Shown: positions 52,875-61,319, numbered from the stretch's first letter. The stretch is 64,000 nucleotides of DNA from Sphingomonas cavernae (GCF_003590775.1 NZ_QYUM01000003.1:994501-1058500); one strand, 5' to 3'. The notes: a model not told the origin generated them from the sequence alone. Translations and numbers: made by a program.

Positions 52875-53654
52875 TCAGTCTCCCTTGTTGGGGCGTGGCC
52901 CGACCGCGGCGAACATCGCGCCTTGCGGGTCGAGCGCGTTGATGATCCACATGCCGCCGGGCACCTCGCTCGGGCCGTAGAGCAGCTTGCCGCCCTTGTC
53001 GGTGACGCGCTTGAGCGTCGCGTCGATATCGTCGACGCTGACATAATAGAGCCATGCCGGGTGCGGGAACTCCTTATCGTCCAGCATCCCGCCAAGATCG
53101 TCCTTGCCGGCGTTGAAGATCTGATATGTGCCCATCGGCCCCATATCCAGCGCCTCCGATTTGCGCCAGCCGAACTGCTTCTCGTAGAAATCGAAGCCCG
53201 ATTTCCAGTCGGTTGAATGCAGCTCGTTCCAGCCGATATGCCCGGTCTTCATCGAGCGCGCGGCGTTCGTCCCCTCGCTTGCGGTGCTGAAGAGACAAAA
53301 GGCCGCGCCCTGCGGATCGGCTGCCACGGCGAAGCGGCCGACGCCGGGAATGTCGTCGGGATCGCGGTGAATCGTGCCGCCGTCCTGCGCCACCTTCGCC
53401 GCTGCGGCGTCGACATCCTCGACGCCGACATAGCCGACCCAGCCGGGCTTGCCGCCGGCATCACACAGCTCGGCCGGCAGCTCCATGACGCCGCCGATAT
53501 CGGCGTCGCTCGCCGAGAGCAGCGTGTAGCGCATGTCCGGCATGCCCGCGTCACGGGCGTTCCAGCCGAAGACGTCGCTATAGAAGCTCTCGGCCTTTTC
53601 GGGTTCGGTGGTCAGGAGTTCGTACCAAACGAAATCGCTTTGGGAGCTGGACAT
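52875..53654 (-). CDS. Two-domain VOC (glyoxalase-like) protein
   Basis: 259 residues with two glyoxalase/bleomycin-resistance folds: ~5-120 (FVWYELLTTEPEKAESFYSD, VFGWNARD) and ~135-255 (HIGWNELHSTDWKSGFDFYE, KQFGWRKSEALDMG). Each has the conserved FGW segment and a DPQGA strand (AADPQGAAFCLFS; ALDPQGAMFAAVG). It resembles the CFP30/27kD-antigen-like VOC group. The substrate is unknown. An alternative start two codons upstream exists at 53660. It lies within the leftward cluster. Confidence 0.86.
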   Translation of the reverse strand: MSSSQSDFVWYELLTTEPEKAESFYSDVFGWNARDAGMPDMRYTLLSASDADIGGVMELPAELCDAGGKPGWVGYVGVEDVDAAAAKVAQDGGTIHRDPDDIPGVGRFAVAADPQGAAFCLFSTASEGTNAARSMKTGHIGWNELHSTDWKSGFDFYEKQFGWRKSEALDMGPMGTYQIFNAGKDDLGGMLDDKEFPHPAWLYYVSVDDIDATLKRVTDKGGKLLYGPSEVPGGMWIINALDPQGAMFAAVGPRPNKGD

Positions 53655-53678
53655 CGTCAATCTCCTTGCGTGGCGGGT

Positions 53679-54032
53679 TCAGCCGGCTTCGACGATCGGC
53701 TCGAAACCGCCGAAGAACATGCGCTTGCCGACAAAGGGCATGTCGCCGTCGGGCTTCATCCGTTCGTCGGCCATGATCTTTTCCCAGGCGGCGTCGCGCA
53801 CCTCGCGCGACGGCCAGGTGATCCACGAGAAGACAACGTTCTCGCCCTCTTCGGCCTTCACCGCCATGTAGAAGTCGGTGACCTCGCCCTTTTTCACATC
53901 GTCACCCCAGGCCTCAACCACCTGAAGCGCCCCGTATTCCTGGAAGATCGGGGCCGCCTTGGCCGCCATTTTCCGATAGGCTTCCTTGTTCGCCGTGGGT
54001 ACGGGCACCACGAATCCGTCGATATAGGCCAT
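53679..54032 (-). CDS. DUF1428 family protein
   Basis: 117 residues. It matches the YbaA-like DUF1428 pattern: AYIDGFVVPVPTANKEAYRK, VVEAWGDDVKKGEVTDFYMA, VVFSWITWPSREVRDAAWEK and the C-terminal PFVGKRMFFGGFEPIVEAG. The fold is a dimeric alpha/beta barrel like antibiotic-biosynthesis monooxygenases; its biochemical role is unknown. The start at 54032 follows AGGAG (the longer frame begins at 54053). It is co-directional with the flanking VOC genes. Confidence 0.9.
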   Translation of the reverse strand: MAYIDGFVVPVPTANKEAYRKMAAKAAPIFQEYGALQVVEAWGDDVKKGEVTDFYMAVKAEEGENVVFSWITWPSREVRDAAWEKIMADERMKPDGDMPFVGKRMFFGGFEPIVEAG

Positions 54033-54065
54033 TGCATAACTCCTCTCTGCCAAGCGTGACTGGCC

Positions 54066-54503
54066 TCAGGCAGCCACAGGCTCCGTGGGCGAACCGGCGG
54101 CAAGCGCGGCTTCGACATCCATCCACATCACTTCCCAGATATGGCCGTCGGGATCCTCGAAGCTGCGGCCATACATGAAACCATAATCCTGCTTCGGCGT
54201 CGGATCGAGGACGGCGCCGGCCGCTTCGGCCTTGCCGACCATCGCGTCCACATCCTCGCGGCTGTTGGCGGACAGGGCGAGCAGCACCTCGCTCGTGCTG
54301 TGCGCGTCGGCGATGGCCTTGGATGTGAAGTGGTTGAACTTCTCATGCGTCAGCAACATCACGGCTATCGTATCCGAAAAGCTCATCATCGACGCGGTCT
54401 CGTCGGTGAACTGTGCGTTCTGTTCGGCGCCTACCGCCTTGTAGAAGGCGATGGACCGGTCCAGGTCGCTGACGGGCAGGTTGATGAACACCATTCTGGG
54501 CAT
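54066..54503 (-). CDS. VOC family protein (lactoylglutathione-lyase-like)
   Basis: 145 residues. MVFINLPVSDLDRSIAFYKA begins the fold; then MMSFSDTIAVMLLTHEKFNH, STSEVLLALSANSREDVDAM, and the C-terminal metal-strand type RSFEDPDGHIWEVMWMD. It is the first gene of the leftward cluster and starts 61 bp from the divergent HxlR regulator, with GAGAGGAG just before the ATG. Such proteins are often in detoxification of electrophiles. The substrate is unknown. Confidence 0.88.
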   Translation of the reverse strand: MPRMVFINLPVSDLDRSIAFYKAVGAEQNAQFTDETASMMSFSDTIAVMLLTHEKFNHFTSKAIADAHSTSEVLLALSANSREDVDAMVGKAEAAGAVLDPTPKQDYGFMYGRSFEDPDGHIWEVMWMDVEAALAAGSPTEPVAA

Positions 54504-54547
54504 TGAACTCTCCTCTCGAATCGCTGTTTGACGATGATGCCAATGAA

Positions 54548-54564
54548 AGTTATAAAAAACAACT
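54548..54564. promoter_or_regulatory. Candidate HxlR operator
   Basis: AGTTATAAAAAACAACT is a 17-bp imperfect palindrome (AGTTAT/ACAACT around A5) between the VOC cluster and the HxlR gene, ending right at the HxlR start codon. It stands out as A/T-rich in a GC-rich region. Another ATAACT half-site lies at about 54579-54585. Binding by the adjacent regulator is inferred. Confidence 0.45.
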
Positions 54565-55266
54565 ATGAAGTCACAAAAAATAACTGAGTCGGGTGCAAAG
54601 ACCGGCGGACGGCGCTACGAGGATGCCTGTGCGACGGCGCATGCGCTTGATTTACTTGGCGAACGTTGGGCGCTTCTGGTGATCCGCGAGCTGATGTTCG
54701 GGCCCAAACGGTTCAGCGATCTCCGCGCCGATCTGCCTGGAATCAGTGCCAATGTGCTGACACAGCGGCTCGAGGGGCTCGCCGCGGCGGGCATCCTCGT
54801 ACGCCGCAAACTGCCCCCGCCGCATGCGACGCATGTCTATGAACTGACCGATTGGGGTTATCAGACCGAGCCGGTCTTTCAGGCGCTGGGGCGCTGGGCA
54901 GTGCACTCGCCGCATCATGATCCGAGCCTGCCCTTTGGCTCGACCTCATTGTTCCTGTCGTTCCGGACGATGCTCGATCACGCGCGCGCCCAAGGCCTCG
55001 ATGCGCGGATCGGCTTCCGGCTGGGGCATGAAACCTTCGTCGCGAGGCTCTCGAACGGGCAGATCGCGATCGCGCGCGCGGCGATCGAGGATGTCGACCT
55101 TATCTTCACGGGCACCGCGCAGATGATCGCGGCAATCGTTTACGGGGGCCAGCCGCTCGCCGACCTCGAGGCGGCGGGCGCGGTGTCGATCGAGGGTAAC
55201 CGGGCGCTTGCCGAGCGCTTCGTGACGCTGTTCCCGATACCCGCAAAGGAGACCGGAGGCGGCTGA
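54565..55266 (+). CDS. HxlR-family transcriptional regulator with SCP2-like C-terminal domain
   Basis: 233 residues. The winged-helix HxlR domain (~20-115) has CATAHALDLLGERWALLVIR, ELMFGPKRFSDLRADLPGIS, ANVLTQRLEGLAAAGILVRR and VYELTDWG. Residues ~130-225 form a second domain like the SCP2/sterol-carrier fold (GFRLGHETFVARLSNGQIAI ... IFTGTAQMIAAIVYGGQPLA), which may bind a hydrophobic ligand. HxlR proteins respond to aldehydes, quinones or thiol stress. There is no Shine-Dalgarno site; the transcript may be leaderless. It is divergent from the VOC cluster, which it likely controls. Confidence 0.88.
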   Translation: MKSQKITESGAKTGGRRYEDACATAHALDLLGERWALLVIRELMFGPKRFSDLRADLPGISANVLTQRLEGLAAAGILVRRKLPPPHATHVYELTDWGYQTEPVFQALGRWAVHSPHHDPSLPFGSTSLFLSFRTMLDHARAQGLDARIGFRLGHETFVARLSNGQIAIARAAIEDVDLIFTGTAQMIAAIVYGGQPLADLEAAGAVSIEGNRALAERFVTLFPIPAKETGGG

Positions 55267-55345
55267 TCGCACCGCGGCTTCGCGAATGGGCGCGCTGGCA
55301 CTATAGAGCGCCCCAACGAATCACCTTTCCAAGCGAGCGCATCCC

Positions 55346-55999
55346 ATGAAGTTCTTCGTCGACACCGCCGACACCAAGGAAATCGCCGACCTGGCCGCCA
55401 CCGGCCTGCTCGACGGCGTTACCACCAATCCTTCGCTGATCCACAAATCGGGCCGCGAGTTCCTCGACGTCGTCAAGGAAATCTGCGGCATCGTCGCCGG
55501 TCCGGTTTCGGCCGAGGTCGTCGCGCTCGACCATGATGGCATGATGCGCGAGGCCGAAATCCTGCGGAAGATCGCCGACAATGTCGCGGTCAAGGTGCCG
55601 TTGACCATCGACGGTCTCAAGACCTGCAAGAAGCTGACTTCGGACGGCACGATGGTCAACGTGACGCTCTGCTTCTCGGCCAATCAGGCGCTGCTCGCGG
55701 GCAAGGCGGGCGCGACCTTCATTTCGCCCTTCGTCGGCCGCCACGACGATGTCGGTTTCGACGGCATGGAACTGATCGCCGACATCCGCCAGATCTATGA
55801 CAATTATGATTTCCCGACCGAAATCCTCGTCGCCAGTGTCCGTCACCCGATCCATGTGCTTCAGTCGGCCAAGATCGGCGCCGACGTGATGACTGCGCCG
55901 CCCGCGGTCATCAAGGCGCTGTTCAACCACCCGCTGACCGACAAGGGTATCCAGGGCTTCCTCGCCGACTGGGAAAAGACCGGCCAGAAGATCGGGTAA
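55346..55999 (+). CDS. fsa: Transaldolase / fructose-6-phosphate aldolase (short form)
   Basis: 217 residues. [46 protein letters not shown] and the Schiff-base lysine in [19 protein letters not shown] identify the TalC/FSA group, followed by [20 protein letters not shown] and [11 protein letters not shown]. Such enzymes transfer dihydroxyacetone or cleave fructose 6-phosphate; in alphaproteobacteria they often serve as transaldolase in the pentose phosphate pathway. The C-terminus ends [17 protein letters not shown] pair follows. Confidence 0.93.
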   Translation: MKFFVDTADTKEIADLAATGLLDGVTTNPSLIHKSGREFLDVVKEICGIVAGPVSAEVVALDHDGMMREAEILRKIADNVAVKVPLTIDGLKTCKKLTSDGTMVNVTLCFSANQALLAGKAGATFISPFVGRHDDVGFDGMELIADIRQIYDNYDFPTEILVASVRHPIHVLQSAKIGADVMTAPPAVIKALFNHPLTDKGIQGFLADWEKTGQKIG

Positions 56000-56007
56000 T
56001 ATCCCTG

Positions 56008-56106
56008 CCGTCATCCCGGACCTGATCCGGGATCCATGAACACGGACCGCACAAATCCTGCGCCGACCGTGTTCATGGACCCTGAAACAAGTTCAGGGTG
56101 ACGAAG
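56008..56106. repeat. REP-like palindromic pair (family D) between fsa and the recombinase
   Basis: CCGTCATCCCGGACCTGATC (from 56008) with a CCATGAACACGG arm is partly complementary to CCGTGTTCATGGACCCTGAA (to ~56106, ending CAGGGTGACG). Its second half resembles 42479-42568. Confidence 0.8.
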
Positions 56107-56133
56107 ACAGGGGAAACGGGGCATGGTGCCTCG

Positions 56134-57030
56134 ATGACCGGGGCACCCTCCCTTATCGCCGCGTGGCGCGACCATCTCCGTACCCAGCGGCGTCGTTCCG
56201 AGCATACGGTGCGCGCCTATGTCGCGACCGCCGAGCGGTTGCTCGCCTTTGTGCAGGAGCATCGCGGCGAGGCGGTCGATCCCGCGCTGCTCGCGACGCT
56301 GACACCCGCAGACCTCCGCGCCTTCCTTGCCTTTCGTCGTGGCGAGGGCCTCAGCAACACATCGGCCGCGCGCGAATTGTCAGCGGTGCGGGGGTTTCTT
56401 GCCTTTCATGTGATGGAGGGCGCGTCGCCGCCTCGGCTCAAGGGGCCGCGCGTCAAGAAGGGCGTGCCGCGCCCGATTTCTCCCGATGAGGTGATCGCAC
56501 TTGCCGAAGATGCCTCGGAGCACGCGCGCGAACCGTGGATCGGAGCACGCAACTGGGCGGTGCTGCTGCTGCTCTACGGCGCGGGACTGCGTATCGGCGA
56601 GGCAATGGCGCTTACCGGCAACGTCCTTCCACTGGGTGAAACGATGAGCGTGACGGGCAAGCGCGGCAAGACGCGGATCGTGCCGATGCTGCCGCAGGTG
56701 CGCGACGCGATCGAAGCCTATGTCTCGCAATGCCCCTATGCCCAGTCCAGGGACGCTCCACTGTTCCGTGGCGCTCGTGGAGGCCCGCTTTCGGCGGCGC
56801 TGATCCGACGCGCGGTGCAGGGCGCGCGGGGGAGGCTGGGACTATCGGACCGGACGACGCCACATGCGCTGCGCCACAGCTTCGCGACGCACCTGCTCGG
56901 TCGAGGCGCCGATCTGCGCGCGCTGCAGGAGCTTCTGGGGCATGCGAGCCTTAGCTCGACGCAGATCTACACCGCGGTCGATGCAGCGCACCTGCTCGAC
57001 GTCTATCGCAATGCCCACCCTCGCGCCTGA
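56134..57030 (+). CDS. xerC: Tyrosine recombinase XerC-like
   Basis: 298 residues. The N-terminal core-binding domain (~10-95) has RRSEHTVRAYVATAERLLAF. The catalytic domain shows R in LLYGAGLRIGEAMAL, K in VTGKRGKTRIVPM, H-x-x-R in TPHALRHSFATHLL, H in LQELLGHASLSSTQIYT with the nucleophilic tyrosine, and VDAAHLLDVYRNAHPRA at the end. It should resolve chromosome dimers at dif with XerD. Start 56134 was chosen because the longer in-frame start lies in the REP pair. XerC rather than XerD is assigned from general similarity only. Confidence 0.88.
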   Translation: MTGAPSLIAAWRDHLRTQRRRSEHTVRAYVATAERLLAFVQEHRGEAVDPALLATLTPADLRAFLAFRRGEGLSNTSAARELSAVRGFLAFHVMEGASPPRLKGPRVKKGVPRPISPDEVIALAEDASEHAREPWIGARNWAVLLLLYGAGLRIGEAMALTGNVLPLGETMSVTGKRGKTRIVPMLPQVRDAIEAYVSQCPYAQSRDAPLFRGARGGPLSAALIRRAVQGARGRLGLSDRTTPHALRHSFATHLLGRGADLRALQELLGHASLSSTQIYTAVDAAHLLDVYRNAHPRA

Positions 57031-57038
57031 TCAACTGA

Positions 57039-57638
57039 TCAGGCTTTGGGCCGCCAGAAAATCACGCGCCAGAGATAGCTGCCCACGATCAGGACGATCA
57101 CAGCGGTGGATACGGGCCCGATGAAATCGTCGATCTTCTCGACATTGTTGCCCAGCGTCCAACCGACCAGCGCCAGCACGCTCGTCCAGCCCGCGGTGCC
57201 GATCGTCGACCAGATGACGAAGGTCGACAGCCGCATGTGCAGCAGCCCTGCAGGGATCGAGATCAGCGACCGCAAGGTCGGCAGCATCCGCCCGAAAAAG
57301 ACGAAGGCGTAGCCGAACTGGCCGAACAGCTTTTCGGCGCGCTGGATCTCGTGCCAGTCGAGCGTCAGCCAGCGGCCATATTTGTCGATAAAGGGCTTGA
57401 AGCGCTCGATCCCGACGACGCGCGCGGCGAGATACCAGAAATAGTTGCCGAGCATCGCGCCCGCGGTGCCGCTGCCGATCACGCCGGCGAGAGTCATGTG
57501 CCCCTGCGCCGCCTTCACGCCCGCGATCGACATGATCACCTCGGACGGGATCGGCGGGAACACCGTTTCGAGAAACATGAGAAAGGCGACGCCGAGATAG
57601 CCCGATTGCTCGATGAGCCTGATGATCCAGTCTGACAA
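57039..57638 (-). CDS. DedA-family membrane protein
   Basis: 199 residues from a TTG start at 57638, chosen because AAGGA sits 7 bases upstream, overlapping the gshB stop; the open frame upstream has no better start. It has the DedA features: LGVAFLMFLETVFPPIPSEV, GTAGAMLGNYFWYLAARVVG, a GRMLPTLRSLISIPAGLLHM motif (FxGRxxPxxRxxxxxPAG), and four to five helices ending at RVIFWRPKA. DedA proteins scramble lipids or transport undecaprenyl phosphate or cations in the inner membrane. It is downstream of gshB and convergent with the recombinase gene. Confidence 0.9.
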   Translation of the reverse strand: MSDWIIRLIEQSGYLGVAFLMFLETVFPPIPSEVIMSIAGVKAAQGHMTLAGVIGSGTAGAMLGNYFWYLAARVVGIERFKPFIDKYGRWLTLDWHEIQRAEKLFGQFGYAFVFFGRMLPTLRSLISIPAGLLHMRLSTFVIWSTIGTAGWTSVLALVGWTLGNNVEKIDDFIGPVSTAVIVLIVGSYLWRVIFWRPKA

Positions 57639-57648
57639 ATTGGGGTCC

Positions 57649-58596
57649 TTAGCGTGCGAGCCGCTTGTCGATCGCATCCCAGATCATCGCGGCGGTGTCG
57701 GTGCCGTTGAAATGGTCGATCGCGACGATGCCCGTCGGAGAGGTGACGTTGATCTCGGTGAGCCAGCCGCCGATCACGTCGATGCCGACGAAGAGGAGAC
57801 CGCGCTTTTTGAGCTCCGGTCCCAGCGCCTCGCAGATTTCCTGTTCGCGCGCGGTGAGCGTGGTTGCCTCGGCGCGGCCGCCCGCCGCAAGGTTGGAGCG
57901 GATCTCGCCCTTGCCGGGGATGCGGTTGATCGCGCCCGCGACCTCGCCGTCGACGAGCACGATGCGCTTGTCGCCGCCCGACACCTCTTTCAGGAAAGCC
58001 TGCACCATGAACGGCTCGCGCCATACTTCGCCGAACAGCTCGACGAGCGAGGCGAGGTTGGCGCCGTCTGCGCCGATGCGGAACACCGCCGAGCCGGCAT
58101 TGCCGTGGAGCGGTTTGACGACGATCTCGCCATGCTGCTCCTGAAAGATGCGCACTTCCTCGAGCGAACGCGTGATCAGCGTCGGCGGCATGAAATGGCC
58201 GAAATCGAGGACGAACAGCTTTTCGGGCGCGTTGCGGACCGATGCGGGGTCGTTGACCACCAAAGTCTGGTGCCTGATGCGCTCGAGCAGGTGCGTCGCG
58301 GTGATGTAGCCGAGGTCGAAGGGCGGATCCTGCCGCATCAGCACAACATCGACCTCCAGACCAAGATCGAGCTTCACGGGCTCGCCGAAGCTGTAGTGAT
58401 CGCCGTTGACGCGCTGGACGGTCACGGGGTGCGCCCTCGTCCACACACGGCCATCGGCATAGCTCAGGTCATGCGCGCCATAATGATAGAGCCTGTGCCC
58501 GCGCTGTTGCGCGGAGAGCATGATCGCAAAGGTGGAATCTCCCCCGATCTTGATGCTTTCCATCGGGTCCATCTGGACGGCGACCTTGAGGCTCAT
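57649..58596 (-). CDS. gshB: Glutathione synthetase
   Basis: 315 residues. The N-terminal SLKVAVQMDPMESIKIGGDS is the GshB signature. The ATP-grasp core follows with VVKPLHGNAGSAVFRIG, GDKRIVLVDGEVAGAINRIP, EIRSNLAAGGRAEATTLTAR and the metal-binding LLFVGIDVIGGWLTEINVTS. It adds glycine to gamma-glutamylcysteine. It heads the gshB-dedA pair; the yraN and rsmI genes lie upstream on the same strand. Confidence 0.97.
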   Translation of the reverse strand: MSLKVAVQMDPMESIKIGGDSTFAIMLSAQQRGHRLYHYGAHDLSYADGRVWTRAHPVTVQRVNGDHYSFGEPVKLDLGLEVDVVLMRQDPPFDLGYITATHLLERIRHQTLVVNDPASVRNAPEKLFVLDFGHFMPPTLITRSLEEVRIFQEQHGEIVVKPLHGNAGSAVFRIGADGANLASLVELFGEVWREPFMVQAFLKEVSGGDKRIVLVDGEVAGAINRIPGKGEIRSNLAAGGRAEATTLTAREQEICEALGPELKKRGLLFVGIDVIGGWLTEINVTSPTGIVAIDHFNGTDTAAMIWDAIDKRLAR

Positions 58597-58629
58597 AGCT
58601 TTCTCCGAACAAACGCGCGTCGCGCTTTA

Positions 58630-58664
58630 GAGCCTGATCGGTTGAGGTGGAAGCACTTCGTGCT
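58630..58664. other. Hairpin between yraN and gshB
   Basis: GAAGCAC (58648-58654) and GTGCTTC (58658-58664) form a 7-bp stem with a TTC loop, preceded by GCCTGATC, like the element after secG at 37932-37987. It may be another small repeat family or a weak terminator. Confidence 0.45.
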
Positions 58665-58681
58665 TCGGCCGATCGGTCCTG

Positions 58682-59035
58682 TCACCCGTGCCAGGCGTTG
58701 GCGATGTGGCGGGGCAGGCGCCAGGGGCACAGCAACAGCACGTCGATGCGAATGTCCTCGCCGTGCCGGGCGAAGCGCGGGGCCAATGCATTGGCGGCTG
58801 CGGCGACGCGCTTGAGCCGGTGGCGGTCTATTGCAAGATCCAGCTCGGCCGAAGTCCCGCGCGTCTTGACCTCGACGAACGCGACGGTCCGGCCACGTTT
58901 CGCGACCAGATCGACCTCGCCCATCGGTGTCTTGACGCGCCGTGCGACGATCCGCCAGCCTTGGAGCCGAAGCCACCATGCGGCGGCAGTTTCGCCCGAA
59001 CGTCCGCGGCGCTCGGCGCGCTGGCGCCCCTTCAT
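58682..59035 (-). CDS. YraN family (UPF0102) nuclease-fold protein
   Basis: 117 residues. The UPF0102 pattern is complete: RRGRSGETAAAWWLRLQGWR, TPMGEVDLVAKRGRTVAFVE then VKTRGTSAELDLAIDRHRLK, with the E-x-D...E-V-K motif of the Holliday-junction-resolvase-like fold. The function is unproven. It lies downstream of rsmI and upstream of gshB on the same strand; rsmI, an LpoA-like gene and yraN are also neighbours in many Gammaproteobacteria. Confidence 0.93.
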   Translation of the reverse strand: MKGRQRAERRGRSGETAAAWWLRLQGWRIVARRVKTPMGEVDLVAKRGRTVAFVEVKTRGTSAELDLAIDRHRLKRVAAAANALAPRFARHGEDIRIDVLLLCPWRLPRHIANAWHG

Positions 59036-59080
59036 TTAGTCCCTCCCGAGAAGATTTTTGAGGTTCTGCGCCGCCTTCCC

Positions 59081-59172
59081 CCTCCGTTCGGGCTGAGCCT
59101 GTCGAAGTCCTGCCCTTCTTCTACATCGCAAAGGGAAGGACAGGACTTCGACAGGCTCAGCCCGAACGGAGG
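59081..59172. repeat. REP-like palindromic pair (family A)
   Basis: CCTCCGTTCGGGCTGAGCCT (from 59081) is perfectly complementary over 32 bp to 59141-59172. It lies between rsmI and yraN. Confidence 0.86.
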
Positions 59173-59201
59173 GGGACAGGGTGAAAGCCGATTGCCGCTG
59201 T

Positions 59202-60038
59202 TCACGCCCCTCGCATCTCCATCGCGCGTGCGTAAAGCGCCTTGCGGTCTAGCCCGAGCCTTTTTGCGACCTCGCCCGCGGCCTTGGCGGGAGGGAGGCG
59301 GGTCAGCGCCTCCGCCAGCGCAGCGTCGGCGTCGTCCTCGCTCGCGGGGGGCGCTTCACCTGGCGGGGCGACGATGACGACGATCTCTCCCTTGGGCGGA
59401 TTGTCGGCATAACGCGCGGCGAGCGCCGAAAGGCTCTCGGTCACGCATTCCTCGAAGCGCTTGCTGATCTCGCGCGCGACCGCCGCCTCGCGGTCGCCCA
59501 GCCCCTCGGCAAGCGCCGTCAGCGTGACGGCCAGCCGCGGCCCCGATTCGTAGAGTATCAGCGTCGCCCGGACCGCCGCGACCTCGGCGATCGCATCGGC
59601 GCGCGCCTTTTGCTTGGGGGGCAGAAAGCCGAGAAAGAGAAAGCGGTCGCTGGGCAGTCCGGCCAGCGTCAGCGCCGCGATCGCCGCGCAGGGGCCGGGA
59701 ATGGTGACTACGGGCACCCCGGCGGCGCGTGCATCGCGCACCAGCTTATAGCCCGGATCGGAGATCAGCGGCGTGCCAGCGTCACTCACCAAGGCAATGG
59801 ATTCATTGCCCATTCTGTCGATCAGTCCCGGCCGAACACGATCGGCATTGTGATCGTGATAGGGCATCATCGGCCGCTTGACGCCAATGTGCTGGAGCAG
59901 CTTCGCTGTCACGCGACTGTCTTCGCACGCGATCATATCGGCCTGCGACAAAATCGTCGCTCCGCGGGGCGACAGATCGGAAAGATTGCCGATCGGGGTC
60001 GCGACGATATAGAGACCGGGTTCAAGTTTTGCGTTCAT
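59202..60038 (-). CDS. rsmI: 16S rRNA (cytidine1402-2'-O)-methyltransferase
   Basis: 278 residues. Landmarks are YIVATPIGNLSDLSPRGATI, MIACEDSRVTAKLLQHIGV, YHDHN, ALVSDAGTPLISDPGYKLV and IPGPCAAIAALTLAGLPSDR, typical of the tetrapyrrole-methylase-fold RsmI. It methylates the 2'-OH of C1402 in the ribosomal decoding centre. A far longer open frame continues over the next genes on the opposite strand but is not coding. The ATG at 60038 lies only 12 bp from the divergent LpoA-like start. Confidence 0.96.
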   Translation of the reverse strand: MNAKLEPGLYIVATPIGNLSDLSPRGATILSQADMIACEDSRVTAKLLQHIGVKRPMMPYHDHNADRVRPGLIDRMGNESIALVSDAGTPLISDPGYKLVRDARAAGVPVVTIPGPCAAIAALTLAGLPSDRFLFLGFLPPKQKARADAIAEVAAVRATLILYESGPRLAVTLTALAEGLGDREAAVAREISKRFEECVTESLSALAARYADNPPKGEIVVIVAPPGEAPPASEDDADAALAEALTRLPPAKAAGEVAKRLGLDRKALYARAMEMRGA

Positions 60039-60050
60039 GAGAGGATGGTC

Positions 60051-61250
60051 ATGGCAGAAGCGGTGCTCAGGCTGCAACCGGCGGTTACAAGAAAATCGCG
60101 GTTGTTCGGGACGTTCGGGGTGCTGGTCGCGGGGCTGGCGCTCGCGGGCTGCCAGACGATGATCCCCAAGGGCAAGCCCGCGCCCAAACCCGTCACCGAG
60201 CAACCCGACGGGCCGGTGGGGCCGGGGCTTCCCGAGGATCAGTTGCGTCACCGCGTCGCGCTGCTCGTGCCGATGACCGGAAGCAATGCCGGCGTCGGTG
60301 AATCGATCGCGAACGCCGCCAACCTCGCGGTGCTCGACACCGGCGGCAAACAGATCCGCATGACCACCTATGACACCGCGCTCGGCGCGGCGGCGGCGGC
60401 GCAAAAGGCGATCGCCGACGGCAACAAGGTGATCCTGGGACCGCTGCTGGCGGAAGATGTCCGCGCGGTGGCGCCGATCGCGCGCAAGGCGAACGTGCCG
60501 ATCATCAGCTTTTCGAACGATGCGAGCGTGTCGGGAGGCGGCACCTGGCTGCTCGGCTACAGCCCGGCCCAGTCGATCGAGCGTGTGGTCGGCTTCGCGC
60601 GCACCAAGGGCGCGGCGAGCTTTGCGGGGCTGGCGCCCAACGGCGTTTATGGCCAGCGCGCCTCGAGTGCGATGATCCGCGCGGTCGAGGCCGCGGGCGG
60701 CCGCATGGTCGGCATGCAGAATTACGACCGGTCGCAAAAGTCGATGCAGGCGGCGGTGACGCGGCTGGCGCAGACGAGTTCCTATGATGCGCTGCTGATC
60801 GCCGACAGCGGCGGTGTCGCGGTCCAGCTCGCGCCGATGGTGCGCAAGGGCGGGGGTGCCAACGCGCATCTGCTCGGCACCGAATTGTGGAACACCGAAG
60901 GCGCGATCGCGAATAGCCCCGTCCTGCGCGGCGCCTGGTTCGCGAGCGTTTCCGACGGGCTCTACACCCAGCTTTCGACCAAGTACCGCGCGCGGTACGG
61001 CAAGGCGCCCTATCGGCTTTCGAGCCTCGGCTATGACGCGGTGCTGCTGGTCACCCGTGTCGCGCGCGACTGGAAGGTCGGAACCGCGTTCCCGGGGCGC
61101 GTGCTGGGCGATGCTGGCGGCTTTGCGGGCATCGACGGCGCTTTCCGCTTCGACAAGGACGGCATCGCGCAGCGCGCGCTCGAGGTGCAGCAGGTCGATG
61201 CGGGCCGGTTCACGGTCGTCTCGCCCGCACCCAAGACGTTTGGCGACTGA
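60051..61250 (+). CDS. LpoA-like penicillin-binding-protein activator lipoprotein
   Basis: 399 residues from 60051 (GAGAGG 6 bases before; an ATG at 60045 is also in frame). The lipobox LALAGC (Cys at ~36) follows a hydrophobic signal segment. The mature part is a type I periplasmic-binding fold: RHRVALLVPMTGSNAGVGES, TTYDTALGAAAAAQKAIADG, VILGPLLAEDVRAVAPIARK, VPIISFSNDASVSGGGTWLL, and GAFRFDKDGIAQRALEV at the end. It is inferred to be an outer-membrane lipoprotein acting on peptidoglycan synthases, from its fold and placement next to rsmI; a branched-chain amino-acid binding relative is the alternative. Promoter elements must lie within rsmI. Confidence 0.85.
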   Translation: MAEAVLRLQPAVTRKSRLFGTFGVLVAGLALAGCQTMIPKGKPAPKPVTEQPDGPVGPGLPEDQLRHRVALLVPMTGSNAGVGESIANAANLAVLDTGGKQIRMTTYDTALGAAAAAQKAIADGNKVILGPLLAEDVRAVAPIARKANVPIISFSNDASVSGGGTWLLGYSPAQSIERVVGFARTKGAASFAGLAPNGVYGQRASSAMIRAVEAAGGRMVGMQNYDRSQKSMQAAVTRLAQTSSYDALLIADSGGVAVQLAPMVRKGGGANAHLLGTELWNTEGAIANSPVLRGAWFASVSDGLYTQLSTKYRARYGKAPYRLSSLGYDAVLLVTRVARDWKVGTAFPGRVLGDAGGFAGIDGAFRFDKDGIAQRALEVQQVDAGRFTVVSPAPKTFGD

Positions 61251-61319
61251 TCGGCGCGCCGCCTTCTCGTCGGTCACGCGGCAACCACAATCAGGCTGTC
61301 CTTTCCGCGCGCCTCGGCT

